Shown here: positions 42,702 through 51,479 of the stretch, piece after piece
How positions within the stretch are numbered: the stretch's first letter is position 1
Layout: the number at the start of each line of letters is the position of its first letter
Source: an uncultured Lachnospiraceae bacterium
Lineage (GTDB): Bacteria > Bacillota > Clostridia > Lachnospirales > Lachnospiraceae
Length of the DNA: 64,000 bases
Direction of reading: 5' to 3'
Assembly: GCA_944381635.1 (NCBI GenBank)
Contig: CALWLY010000020.1
Coordinates: forward strand, 1 to 64,000
Made by a program: the position numbers and the translations under genes
The notes under the pieces: model-generated
The model's database searches: none
The model's input: only the letters and a program-made list of their open reading frames with translations
What the model was told of the DNA's origin: nothing

Positions 42702-45164
42702 TTACGTCCCGGCAAGGTAAGTATCCACCGTAATCTTTCCCTTTTTCACCTTCAGCGTCAGCATCCCTTCTCTGGCTGTGACGAAAACTTTGCTCCCCTG
42801 CTCCTTCAGCCTCCTTATCACTTCTTCAGACGGATGACCATAGGAATTCTCTCTGCCGCAGGAGATAAAGGTCACCTGAGGATTTAAGCGATGGATAAAT
42901 TCCTCTGTGCAGGAAGTATCAGATCCGTGATGCCCGGCCTTTAAAAAGGTGATAGACTCCAGATTTTCCAGATTCTCCTCCAACAGATAGTTTTCTCCTT
43001 CTGCCTCCAGGTCTCCGGTAAACAGCGCCGTGAAATTTTCATATTCCAGCAAAAATACAAGGGAAGCCGCATTTCGTTCCTGTATGTTTTCCCCCTGAAA
43101 CGGATGCAGACAGGTAAGCTTCATCCCATCGTCTGAGAGAATGTCTCCTTCTTTCATCCGGACAATGGGAATCCCGTAAGATTTTGCCAGAAATTCCACT
43201 TCCAGAAGCATTTCGTCTTTCAGCGAAACATCCGGCAGCACCAGTTTTTTTATTTTTACCTGTTCCTCCCCGGCCCATGCAAACAATTCTTCCAGCGCAT
43301 TCTGATGGTCTGTATCCCAATGCGTCACAAAAATCGCTCCCAACTCTTTTACGCCTCTGTATTTTAAATAAGGAATGATTCTGTAAGTGCCGGCCTGGTT
43401 AACCGAGGTACTGCCCGCATCTATCAGATAAGAACTGCCCTTTGCAGTTTCCAGATAAATGCTTTCTCCCTGTCCCACATCGATCATGGTGACCAGCATT
43501 CCATCCGGAATCCGTACAAGGAAAGCGGCACAAAGAAGCAGACACAGAAAAAATGCCGGCAGTCTCCTGCATTTTTCCGCAAACACGCACAGTCCTGCCA
43601 GTCCTGAGAAAAAGAGCAGAATCTGCCACAGCTGCGGGGTACCTGTATGCCACATGCTTCCCGGAATTTTCATGCAAAGCTGACAGATCTTATCGTAAAA
43701 AAACAGTATAATATGGATAAGCAGGCATACCGGTCTCATAGCTATAAGCCCGGCGCCCGGAAGAGCCGCCAGTATACCCGCCGGCAGCAGAATCCCCATA
43801 AGAGGAACTACTGCCAGATTCGCCAGAAAAGAGGCTGCATTCCACTGATAAAAGCAAGCCAGCATCACGGGAAGCATACCCGTCGAAACCGCCATACCAA
43901 AAAACAGGGAATTCAAAATTTTTTCTTTGATTATCACCAGGGGTTTTCTCTTATCCATTCTTGTTCCTGCTTTCTGAAAAGATGCAAACCGGGGTGCCAC
44001 CAGACTTGCGCTCAGAACAGCGCTGAAGGAAAGCTGAAAGCTGCTGTCCGAAATCACACAGGGGTCTGAAAAAAGCAATGCCAATGCCGCACCGGCAATG
44101 GCTGTTGGCATATCGTAAGTGCGCCCCAAAACCTGCGCGCTTAAAAACAAGCTGAACATGAGGATGGCCCGCAGTGTGGACACGCCAAATCCGACCATAC
44201 AGCCATAGATGATAAGCAGCAAAAAGCTTCCCGCACATCGTACGGGTCCCGGTATGCCAAGCCTGGCAAGCAGGCGGTAGAGTCCCATACCAAGCAGTGA
44301 AATATGAAGACCTGAAATTGCAAGAATATGGGCAATTCCTGTCAGCTGAAACAGTTCCTTCCTATCCTCGTCCAGCCCTTTCTTTATGCCAAGAAGCATG
44401 GCCTTTATCACCGAAGCGTCCTTTTCTCCGAGCCGTATCTCCAGATTTTTCCCTGCTGCCTGCTTCAGCCAAAACAATCTTTCCCCTATCCTGTTGTATG
44501 CTTCGGATTTTCTGACAATCCTCCCTTTCCATAGCGGAAAAAGGTATCCTTTCTGCCGGTAATATTCTGCCATGGAAAACTGGCCTTCGTTGGTCGCTTC
44601 CTCAAAAGTTCCCGCTTTTCCCCGTATCTGTACCCTGCTTCCTATCTCTGGAAGGTTTTCCCCCTCTTCCAAATAACACAGAATACCGATATTTTCCGTT
44701 TCTTTTTTCTGCTGTTTTGCCTGTGGATCAAAAAAACCAGAATGAAGATCTGTTATAGAATGAAAATAAGAATAAATATCTGACTGAAAATCTGTTTTCA
44801 GATATAGAAGTGATTTTGTTTTTTCCTCGGACTTCTGTCCTGTCTCTTTTCTGCTGTTTTCGGAATCTGCCAGCCAGGAAGCTCCGGCTTTAAACGCCTT
44901 TTCTTCCAAAAATCCCCGGTCGGAAATCTCCTGTTCCTTATCCTGCCGGTATCCGGCTTCCGGAAAAGTCACTTCTTTTAAATACAGAAGCTGCCTGCTG
45001 ACTCCGTTTTCCTGCCAGCATTCGGCATTTTCCACGTTTCCCTCCACAAGGATTTCTGCTCCTTCTTCCGGCAGAATGGCTGTTTTTCCATTATCCCGTG
45101 ATTGGAACCCCAAAAACAGCAAAAGAATCAGGACAGATGTGAGAAATAACGGTCTTCGCACCAT
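42702..45164 (-). CDS. comEC: DNA uptake channel ComEC/Rec2
   Basis: An 820-residue membrane channel through which one DNA strand enters the cell in competence. Domain order: N-terminal helices and DUF4131-like OB region (about 1-210), the Competence membrane domain (about 240-520; AHILAISGLHISLLGMGLYRLL and FGVSTLRAILMF) and a C-terminal metallo-beta-lactamase domain (about 555-815; DVGQGESIYLE, THWDTDHQNAL, LKAGHHGSDTSC) thought to degrade the other strand. The frame is intact. With comEA nearby, it suggests retained DNA-uptake potential. Confidence 0.93.
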   Translation of the reverse strand: MVRRPLFLTSVLILLLFLGFQSRDNGKTAILPEEGAEILVEGNVENAECWQENGVSRQLLYLKEVTFPEAGYRQDKEQEISDRGFLEEKAFKAGASWLADSENSRKETGQKSEEKTKSLLYLKTDFQSDIYSYFHSITDLHSGFFDPQAKQQKKETENIGILCYLEEGENLPEIGSRVQIRGKAGTFEEATNEGQFSMAEYYRQKGYLFPLWKGRIVRKSEAYNRIGERLFWLKQAAGKNLEIRLGEKDASVIKAMLLGIKKGLDEDRKELFQLTGIAHILAISGLHISLLGMGLYRLLARLGIPGPVRCAGSFLLLIIYGCMVGFGVSTLRAILMFSLFLSAQVLGRTYDMPTAIAGAALALLFSDPCVISDSSFQLSFSAVLSASLVAPRFASFQKAGTRMDKRKPLVIIKEKILNSLFFGMAVSTGMLPVMLACFYQWNAASFLANLAVVPLMGILLPAGILAALPGAGLIAMRPVCLLIHIILFFYDKICQLCMKIPGSMWHTGTPQLWQILLFFSGLAGLCVFAEKCRRLPAFFLCLLLCAAFLVRIPDGMLVTMIDVGQGESIYLETAKGSSYLIDAGSTSVNQAGTYRIIPYLKYRGVKELGAIFVTHWDTDHQNALEELFAWAGEEQVKIKKLVLPDVSLKDEMLLEVEFLAKSYGIPIVRMKEGDILSDDGMKLTCLHPFQGENIQERNAASLVFLLEYENFTALFTGDLEAEGENYLLEENLENLESITFLKAGHHGSDTSCTEEFIHRLNPQVTFISCGRENSYGHPSEEVIRRLKEQGSKVFVTAREGMLTLKVKKGKITVDTYLAGT

Positions 45165-45196
45165 CTGTCCTTTTCTCCTATATTTTTTATACTTTA

Positions 45197-45262
45197 GTTT
45201 TTTGATTTAATTTCTTTTATTTTAGTTTCTTTTATGTTAGCGTCCTTTATTTTAGCTTCTTT
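45197..45262 (-). repeat. 15-bp minisatellite past the GerM stop codon
   Basis: Directly after the TAA at 45263-45265 the same reading frame stays open for 22 codons and spells KEAKI KDANI KETKI KEIKS KN before another TAA. On the plus strand the units are TTTCTTTTATTTTAG, TTTCTTTTATGTTAG and CGTCCTTTATTTTAG. It fills the gap to comEC and would be a natural extension of the repetitive GerM tail. Confidence 0.75.
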
Positions 45263-46294
45263 TTAATTCCGGCTCTCTGTAACTGCCTCAGATTCTGTCT
45301 CGGCTGCCGTTACGGTTTCCGTCGTTGTTTCCGTCACAGGATCTGCAGCTGTCTCGGTCTCTGCTTCGGTCCCTGTCTCCTCCGGTTTTATCAATTCCAG
45401 ATTTCTTTCAAAAACCGTGGTAAGAGGAAATTTTTCGCGGAATACCACATCATTTTTTCCGCCCACAGCAATCTGCACTTTATTGACATTGGGCAGCTCT
45501 ATCAGGGAGTTGACAATCGAATAGATAGCCACATCTCCTGTAACGTTGTAAGTCTGTTTCAAAAAGCCTTCATTCAGATTGATGTAACAGATGCCGTCTT
45601 TTACTGTCACATCCAGAACTTTGGTGTCCGGACTGATGACAGGATATGCTTTTTCTTCCTCCAGCGGCCCCTGGATCAGCTGTTCTACTACCATTCTTTC
45701 CAGAGAGACATTATCTTTATATACAAGCGGACGGCTCACCTCCACGAGACGGTCTCCGTCTTCATTGGCAAAGAACAAAACAATTCTGATTTTTTCATAA
45801 GAATTGATCTCATCTCCCGCATTGTCAAGGAACGTGTCCGCGCTCATCATGCCTATGGGATTTCCCAGATTATCCGTGAGATTTTCTCCCTCCACCGTGA
45901 TGGCCACATAGTCCACACCATTCACCTGGGTCAGCGTTCTGACCAGTGCCGCCCGTACCAGCACTTCCGTGGTGGCAGACAGTTTTCTGTACTCCTTGCT
46001 CACATCCAGCGTAAGCTGTCCGTTTTCCAGTTTGTGGGAAAGAATTTGAAAATCAATCCCCACACTGGCTTTCAGGCTGGCCTCCGAAGGACTTTCTTCC
46101 ATGGCAAGCAAAAGTTCCTCCACCTGCCCCTCTGCTGCTTTTCCTTCTATCTCCACGGTTACCGGCTGTATTTTTGTCTCCTGCCGGTTCAAATAATAGA
46201 CCGCCATTTTCGGGTTTTCCCCCTCATCGGCGCTGCTGCCGCATCCGGAAAGCAGCAGACAAAGCAGCAGCGGCAAAAAAATCCATTTTTTCAT
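45263..46294 (-). CDS. GerM-domain lipoprotein
   Basis: A 343-residue lipoprotein. The signal peptide ends in the lipobox LSGC (Cys near 18). Two GerM modules follow (about 30-165 and 175-300; LTLDVSKEYRKLSATTEVLVRAALVRTL and ICYINLNEGFLKQ..VAIYSIVNSLIELPNVNKVQIAVGG). The tail (about 305-343) is a Thr/Glu repeat. GerM domains occur in spore germination and cell-envelope proteins. It starts 23 bp after the walK stop and takes the place of yycH/yycI in Bacillus, so it may modulate the kinase. Confidence 0.88.
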   Translation of the reverse strand: MKKWIFLPLLLCLLLSGCGSSADEGENPKMAVYYLNRQETKIQPVTVEIEGKAAEGQVEELLLAMEESPSEASLKASVGIDFQILSHKLENGQLTLDVSKEYRKLSATTEVLVRAALVRTLTQVNGVDYVAITVEGENLTDNLGNPIGMMSADTFLDNAGDEINSYEKIRIVLFFANEDGDRLVEVSRPLVYKDNVSLERMVVEQLIQGPLEEEKAYPVISPDTKVLDVTVKDGICYINLNEGFLKQTYNVTGDVAIYSIVNSLIELPNVNKVQIAVGGKNDVVFREKFPLTTVFERNLELIKPEETGTEAETETAADPVTETTTETVTAAETESEAVTESRN

Positions 46295-46317
46295 AGCTTT
46301 CTTCCTTTATCAAGAAT

Positions 46318-47778
46318 CTATCTGATATAAGTGAGCGGTATTTTTACGGTAAAACAGGTGCCCTCCCCTTCCACACTGGATACCTTGATGGAGCCTCTGT
46401 GCAAAAGAATGGCTTTTCTTGTAATGGCAAGTCCCAGTCCTGTTCCTCCGATTTCTCTGGAATGAGATTTGTCCACCCTGTAAAATCTTTCAAAAATATG
46501 CTCGTAGTCCTCTTCCGGTATTCCGATTCCGGAATCCGATATTTCCACCGTAAAGAACTGATGGTCCGCGTCTAAAAGCACTTTTACCCAGCCATGTTCT
46601 TTGTTATATTTTATGGCGTTTTCCACCAGATTGGTAAATGCCTGGGAAATCTTGACATCATCCACCTCCGCGCTGACCGGACGAATACTCTCAAATACTA
46701 CCTCCACGTCTCTTTTCCTTGCAATGGGGCGAAGACGTTTCAGAATGTTTTCCAGCAGTTCGTTCATGTCCACCGAAGCAATGTTCATCTGGGCCTCTGT
46801 TTTGTCCATTTTTACAAGGGAAAGAAGATCGGTTATGATCTTGTTTTCTCTCTCGATCTCCTGGGTAATATCCTGCATAAATTCCTGATAAAGCTCTTTG
46901 GGCGCATCCGGCTGCTGCATCAGGGAATCTGCCAGGATTTTGATGGACGTCATGGGTGTTTTTAATTCATGAGACACGTTGGAAACAAATTCCTGTCTGG
47001 AATCGTCGATGACCTTCATCCGACTGATCAGTTGATTAAAAGCCTCCACAATATGCTCGGTCTCCAGATAATCCGGCACAGACACAGGTTCGTCCGTGAA
47101 CCCGTCTTTTACTTCGTTGATCGCCTGAGTTACTTTCTGGAAAGGCTTCAACAGCAAATGGGACAGCAGAATGACAATTCCGAAAATAAGAATAGCCATA
47201 ACGATTTCCAGAATCAGCGCCTGCCTGTTTAAAATATCGATAGTCTGCGTGATGCTCTCGGCAGAAACGCTGGCAAGAATCACGCCTGTGACTTTTCCGC
47301 TGCTGCTGTCCTGCTCTATTGTATCCATAATAGGAATGGCAATCTCGATATAGCTGTTTTCCGGATCATACTTGCTGACATTTTCCCCTTTGAAGGAACG
47401 GATGACCTCCTCCGTGATCACTGTCTTTCCCTCGCTGATCCCGTAAGTATCCTTCACAATTCGAAAATTTCCATTGATGACAAGCACCCTGCCGTCATAC
47501 AGATTTGACATCTGTTCCAGTTCTGCATTGATGATCTCCGAGGATGGGTCCTGAAGATAATTGTATAAAAGCAGGTGATTGGCAATAATGCGAAACTGTG
47601 TCTGTACATCCGACTTTCGCACTGCCACCGCTCTGTCCTCGTAGGTTTCCATAATTCCGACACGAAGAATCATGCTGGGCACAATGCCGATAAAGAGCAT
47701 GATGATGAAAATATAGGTTTTCAGGCTTCTTAGCATTGGAAATTTTTTCAGGATTGCACTCTTTAATTTTAAAAACAT
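46318..47778 (-). CDS. walK: Sensor histidine kinase, WalK-like
   Basis: A 486-residue membrane kinase with two transmembrane helices (about 20-42 and 180-202), an extracellular sensor region between them, a HAMP domain (about 205-255), HisKA with the phospho-His in FVSNVSHELKTPMTSIK, and HATPase_c (N box NAIKYNKEHG, G1 DSGIGIPEED, G2 GGTGLGLAI). There is no PAS domain, unlike Bacillus WalK. It pairs with the response regulator 21 bp upstream. WalRK assignment rests on sequence style and the GerM neighbour; a PhoR-like sensor is the alternative. Confidence 0.85.
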   Translation of the reverse strand: MFLKLKSAILKKFPMLRSLKTYIFIIMLFIGIVPSMILRVGIMETYEDRAVAVRKSDVQTQFRIIANHLLLYNYLQDPSSEIINAELEQMSNLYDGRVLVINGNFRIVKDTYGISEGKTVITEEVIRSFKGENVSKYDPENSYIEIAIPIMDTIEQDSSSGKVTGVILASVSAESITQTIDILNRQALILEIVMAILIFGIVILLSHLLLKPFQKVTQAINEVKDGFTDEPVSVPDYLETEHIVEAFNQLISRMKVIDDSRQEFVSNVSHELKTPMTSIKILADSLMQQPDAPKELYQEFMQDITQEIERENKIITDLLSLVKMDKTEAQMNIASVDMNELLENILKRLRPIARKRDVEVVFESIRPVSAEVDDVKISQAFTNLVENAIKYNKEHGWVKVLLDADHQFFTVEISDSGIGIPEEDYEHIFERFYRVDKSHSREIGGTGLGLAITRKAILLHRGSIKVSSVEGEGTCFTVKIPLTYIR

Positions 47779-47799
47779 ATCTCTGCACCTCTTTCAGAA

Positions 47800-48489
47800 T
47801 CAGACGCAGAAATAATAGCCTACACCCCATTTTGTGTGCACATAATGCGGATCACTGGGGTTTGTTTCAATTTTTTCCCGGAGTCGGCGGATATGCACAT
47901 CCACAGTGCGCACATCTCCCGGATAATCGCTTCCCCAGATCAGTTTCAGCAGCTGTTCCCTGCTGTAAACTCTGTTGGGATTTTTCATGAGAAGCTCCAG
48001 CACGTCAAATTCTCTGGCGGTAAGGTTTACCTCTTTTCCCGCGATCATAACTCTGCGGCTGTCGCAGTCTAACTTCATATCTCCGCCTTCTAAAACTCTC
48101 TCTTCCGCTTTCTGGGCATCTCTGGATGTGGTTCTTCTCATAATCGCCTTGATTCTGGCCTTTACCTCCAGAATATTAAACGGCTTGGTTATGTAGTCGT
48201 CCGCACCGTACTCCAGGCCCATGATCTTATCCATGTCATCATCTTTTGCTGTCAGCATGACGATGGGAACATTGGAAAATTCCCGAATCTGCTGGCATAC
48301 TTCCAGCCCGGTCAGTTTCGGCAGCATGATATCCAGAAGGATAATGTCAAACTTCTGCTCCTTTGCAAGTCCAAGCGCCTCTTCGCCGTCGTAGGCGCAG
48401 GTAACTTCCATTCCATCCTGTTCCAGGCTGAAACGCAGTCCTTTCACAATCAGTTTCTCATCGTCTACTACCAAAACTCTTTTTCCCAT
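47800..48489 (-). CDS. walR: Response regulator, OmpR/WalR family
   Basis: A 229-residue regulator. The receiver domain (1-120) has the acidic pair VVDDE, phospho-acceptor Asp in IILLDIMLPKLTG, Thr in VMLTAKDDD and Lys in YITKPFN. The C-terminal winged helix (about 135-229) includes YSREQLLKLIWG and RTVDVHIRRLREKIE, as in WalR/YycF. WalR controls peptidoglycan hydrolase genes and is often essential in Firmicutes; here the role is inferred. Confidence 0.88.
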   Translation of the reverse strand: MGKRVLVVDDEKLIVKGLRFSLEQDGMEVTCAYDGEEALGLAKEQKFDIILLDIMLPKLTGLEVCQQIREFSNVPIVMLTAKDDDMDKIMGLEYGADDYITKPFNILEVKARIKAIMRRTTSRDAQKAEERVLEGGDMKLDCDSRRVMIAGKEVNLTAREFDVLELLMKNPNRVYSREQLLKLIWGSDYPGDVRTVDVHIRRLREKIETNPSDPHYVHTKWGVGYYFCV

Positions 48490-48510
48490 AGTTCCAATAT
48501 GCCCCTTTAT

Positions 48511-49188
48511 CTAATTTACTCTGATTTTATCTTTGATTTTTGAAAATGCCGCTTCCTTGATACCGCTCACCTTCATGATATCCTCAATACAGGAAAAGCT
48601 TCCTTTTTCCTGACGGTATGCCAGAATACTCTCCGCCCGGCTTTCTCCGATACCCGGAAGGGTGCAAAGTTCTTCCTTTTGCGCCGTGTTAATGTTCACA
48701 CGGCTGTCAGCCTCCTGACCGGCAGAAATTTTTTGCTCCTTTGCTGCCTCTCTTTCTTCTTCTGCCTCTTCCTTTGTCAGAATACGGATCTGCTCTCCGT
48801 CTGCCAACAGCTCCGCCTGGTTCCTAATCTCTGTATCAGCCTCCGGCAGAAAGCCTCCCGCTTTCTCTATGGCGTCGCAGATACGGCTTCCCTTTGGAAA
48901 AGCGTAAACTCCCGGTCTGGCAACGGCTCCGCAAATATGTACGACACAGGATTGGCCTGTGTCTGCATTCCGGTCATTTTCTGTATCGCCTTGTGTTGTC
49001 TCTATCGTTTCGTTTTCCGTGTTATTTCCTTTTTCTTTCTCTGTGCTCTTTTCCGATGCCTCGAAATTTTGACTTTCCGTTTCCGAAATCATCCAGACTT
49101 CTTCCCCTTTCCCGGCACAGCCTGTCAGAAAGAAGACAGACATCCAAAGCAGCACAATCCATTTTTTACATTTCTGTCGTACGGCCAT
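48511..49188 (-). CDS. comEA: ComEA-type helix-hairpin-helix protein
   Basis: A 225-residue surface DNA-binding protein, with a lipobox-like signal peptide (FFLTGC, Cys near 24), a Glu/Thr/Asn-rich linker, an SLBB domain (about 82-140; VHICGAVARPGVYAFPKGSRI) and a C-terminal double helix-hairpin-helix (about 163-225; VNINTAQKEELCTLPGIGESRAESILAYRQEKGSF). ComEA delivers DNA to ComEC. It is usually anchored by a transmembrane helix; a lipid anchor would be a variant. It starts the run that includes walR, walK, gerM and comEC. Confidence 0.9.
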   Translation of the reverse strand: MAVRQKCKKWIVLLWMSVFFLTGCAGKGEEVWMISETESQNFEASEKSTEKEKGNNTENETIETTQGDTENDRNADTGQSCVVHICGAVARPGVYAFPKGSRICDAIEKAGGFLPEADTEIRNQAELLADGEQIRILTKEEAEEEREAAKEQKISAGQEADSRVNINTAQKEELCTLPGIGESRAESILAYRQEKGSFSCIEDIMKVSGIKEAAFSKIKDKIRVN

Positions 49189-49294
49189 ATTTTTCCTTTC
49201 TGTATATCGTATATTTGTTGTCTTTATACAAATACGGAAAGGCCCCGTAACTGCCGCACTCTCATTGTAAAATACATTGCTTTTTTTTACAAGC

Positions 49295-49726
49295 CTATTT
49301 CCATTTAAAAATCACAATCCCTGCGATTGCAATCGCCATGCCCAAAGCTTTCCGCCATTCCCACGGCTGTTTTTCCACACCGAACATGCCGAAAAGCTCT
49401 ATCAGGTACGCCACGATCAGCTGTGCGATAACGATCAGCATCACGGCTCTTGCCGGTCCTAACATATCCATGCTTTTGATCACCGTGTAAGTGATAAACG
49501 CACCGATAGCGCCTCCCAAAAGCATATACTTCGGTTCCACTTTAAAAACGGAAAGAAGAGGGCTCCTGTCTGCGCACAGCCAGACTGCAAGGCAGACAAG
49601 CAGCGCGGAAAACTGTACAAAAATATTGGCGGCCCAGATACTGGACGCTTTTGTAACCTGTGTGTTAAACACCCCCTGAACGCTCATAAGCGCGCCGGAA
49701 ACAAGCGCAATCATAAGTCCAAGCAT
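49295..49726 (-). CDS. DMT-superfamily membrane protein (DUF606/YdcZ)
   Basis: A 143-residue protein with five hydrophobic helices, the size of a half-transporter in the DUF606 (YdcZ) branch of the drug/metabolite transporter superfamily. It begins MLGLMIALVSGALMSVQGVFNTQ, typical of this family, which usually works as a dimer of two such genes. Only one copy is seen here, so it may form a homodimer. Substrate unknown. Confidence 0.85.
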   Translation of the reverse strand: MLGLMIALVSGALMSVQGVFNTQVTKASSIWAANIFVQFSALLVCLAVWLCADRSPLLSVFKVEPKYMLLGGAIGAFITYTVIKSMDMLGPARAVMLIVIAQLIVAYLIELFGMFGVEKQPWEWRKALGMAIAIAGIVIFKWK

Positions 49727-49873
49727 AATCTCACCTCCGCCCTATCGGGTCCTATCTTTTTTACACATTTCCATTCTTTCCCTGTCCGTTCTTTTTTATT
49801 CACAGAAATCAGGAACCCCGCGATGCGAATTATCGTACTTTTCTATGAAACGGAAAATGAAACTTTCTAATTG

Positions 49874-49910
49874 CACAAAAAAACTGCACACCCTTTATAA
49901 GTGCGCAGTT
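49874..49910 (-). terminator. Terminator of the arg operon and solute-binding gene
   Basis: On the minus strand AACTGCGCAC pairs with GTGTGCAGTT (one G-U) and is followed by TTTTTTTG. A degenerate family B/hairpin remnant lies next to it at about 49815-49875 (CGCGATGCGAATT). Confidence 0.85.
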
Positions 49911-49953
49911 TCGTTTCCATTTATTTTATTCTGTTTATTCTATTCCGTTTATT

Positions 49954-51468
49954 TTATTCCATTTCGCCTTCATCCACCTGCATCTGTGTCTCGACAGGAG
50001 GTTCGATATATTCTTCCTCGTATTGTTCTCCTGTGACCTGCGTCATGATCTGCTCGGATAACTCCTTCCATACTGTGGAGGCGTCTTCGCCCGACCATAT
50101 CTTCGTATAAGCAATCTCTGTCTGCATCCAGAAATTACTCATATTCATCAGCTTGGGAATCGGCACAGAAGCGGCATATTCCTGATTGAAGCCCGCTGCA
50201 TTGGGATCTCCGATATCTATGTTTGCTCTTGCCGGCATACGGCCCGTACTTGCATACAGTTCGATCACATTGCTGCCGGTAAGAAAAGCTGCGAAATCAT
50301 GGGCCATCTCCGTCTTTTCACTGTAACCGTTCACCACAACAGCATTGGTCACGGAAAGACTTCTTGTCTTTACCTCCTGGTTGACGTCAGGCAGGGTAGT
50401 CACGCCGAACTCATAGGGACATTCTCCCGTTGCCCTCACTTCCCGGATTTTAGCCAGTATATCCGTAGTTCCCACGGTAAATACCAGTTTTCCCTCCAGA
50501 AGTTCCTCCACCACCATGTCGTAATTTACTTCGTCCGGATCGATAGAAAAGAACTGATTCAGCTCCTGATAAGCAGTCAGGCCCTTTATGGCATCCAGGT
50601 TATAAATGTCAATCTGTCTGCTGTCATCCCCGCAGTCTCCGCCTACATTCATGTAGTTTCCCGCAAAGAAATAATTATAAAAAATATCAGATACGTCCCA
50701 TTTAAAGACCGCCTCTACCTGTTCCGGTGCATTGAAATGGTCTGCGAAACTCAAAATATCTTCAATACTTGCCGGTATCTGGGCAAGGATTGTCTCCTCT
50801 GTGACGGAAGCGCCGTTTTCCGACACCCCGTTTTCTGACACGTCCTGTCCGGAAGCATCCGCCTGCCCATCCGTATTTGTCTGGTCTGCCGACACTTCTG
50901 CTCCCTGCTGTGCAGCATCCTGTTCCGCCGCCAGAGCCGCTGCCTCCTGAGCCGCGTTTTCCTGGGCAGACTGCTGAAGATAAGTCTTGTTGTATACAAG
51001 CGCGCTCGTCTCATAATAAAGAGGATAGGCAATTTTTTCTCCCTTGTAGGTCACTGCGTCAAGGGCAGCTTTGGGATAGTTTTCCTCCGTCACATCGCTG
51101 TGAGCGGGAAGAGGGTCCGCAAGACCTGACAAGAAAGACTTCTCCAGCATGTCGTTGCTTGTGATGTAAAGATCCGGAGCGCTTTCTTCCAAAACGGAAG
51201 CATCATAGATTTCTTCCAGATAATCAAGTCCCGACTGCAGCACAGGAATCACGCGCACGTCGTTTTGCTCGGAATATTTAAGAGCCATACTGCTGATGTA
51301 ATCCTCCAGCGCCTCGTCGGTGTACCAAAGATAAAGAGTATCTTTGTGAAGAAGGGCATTGTCCGGAATGACTCCCGGCAAAATGTTGACATCCTCCTCA
51401 CAGCCAGCTATGCTCACAGCAAGCACTGTGCCAAGGGCCAGTGCCAACAGTCTTTTTGATAGACGCAT
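49954..51468 (-). CDS. ABC-type extracellular solute-binding lipoprotein
   Basis: A 504-residue lipoprotein with a lipobox (SIAGC, Cys23) and a family 1 (sugar-type) binding-protein fold: an N-terminal lobe with LYLWYTDEALEDYISSMALKY and PDLYITSNDM, and C-terminal segments VFTVGTTDILAKI and FAAFLTGSNVIELYASTGRMPAR. Residues about 166-228 are an unusual Ala/Gln/Asp-rich insertion. No permease or ATPase gene is adjacent. It starts 11 bp after the argD stop, so it is probably cotranscribed with the arginine genes. Ligand unknown. Confidence 0.83.
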   Translation of the reverse strand: MRLSKRLLALALGTVLAVSIAGCEEDVNILPGVIPDNALLHKDTLYLWYTDEALEDYISSMALKYSEQNDVRVIPVLQSGLDYLEEIYDASVLEESAPDLYITSNDMLEKSFLSGLADPLPAHSDVTEENYPKAALDAVTYKGEKIAYPLYYETSALVYNKTYLQQSAQENAAQEAAALAAEQDAAQQGAEVSADQTNTDGQADASGQDVSENGVSENGASVTEETILAQIPASIEDILSFADHFNAPEQVEAVFKWDVSDIFYNYFFAGNYMNVGGDCGDDSRQIDIYNLDAIKGLTAYQELNQFFSIDPDEVNYDMVVEELLEGKLVFTVGTTDILAKIREVRATGECPYEFGVTTLPDVNQEVKTRSLSVTNAVVVNGYSEKTEMAHDFAAFLTGSNVIELYASTGRMPARANIDIGDPNAAGFNQEYAASVPIPKLMNMSNFWMQTEIAYTKIWSGEDASTVWKELSEQIMTQVTGEQYEEEYIEPPVETQMQVDEGEME

Positions 51469-51479
51469 GTAATCTCTCC

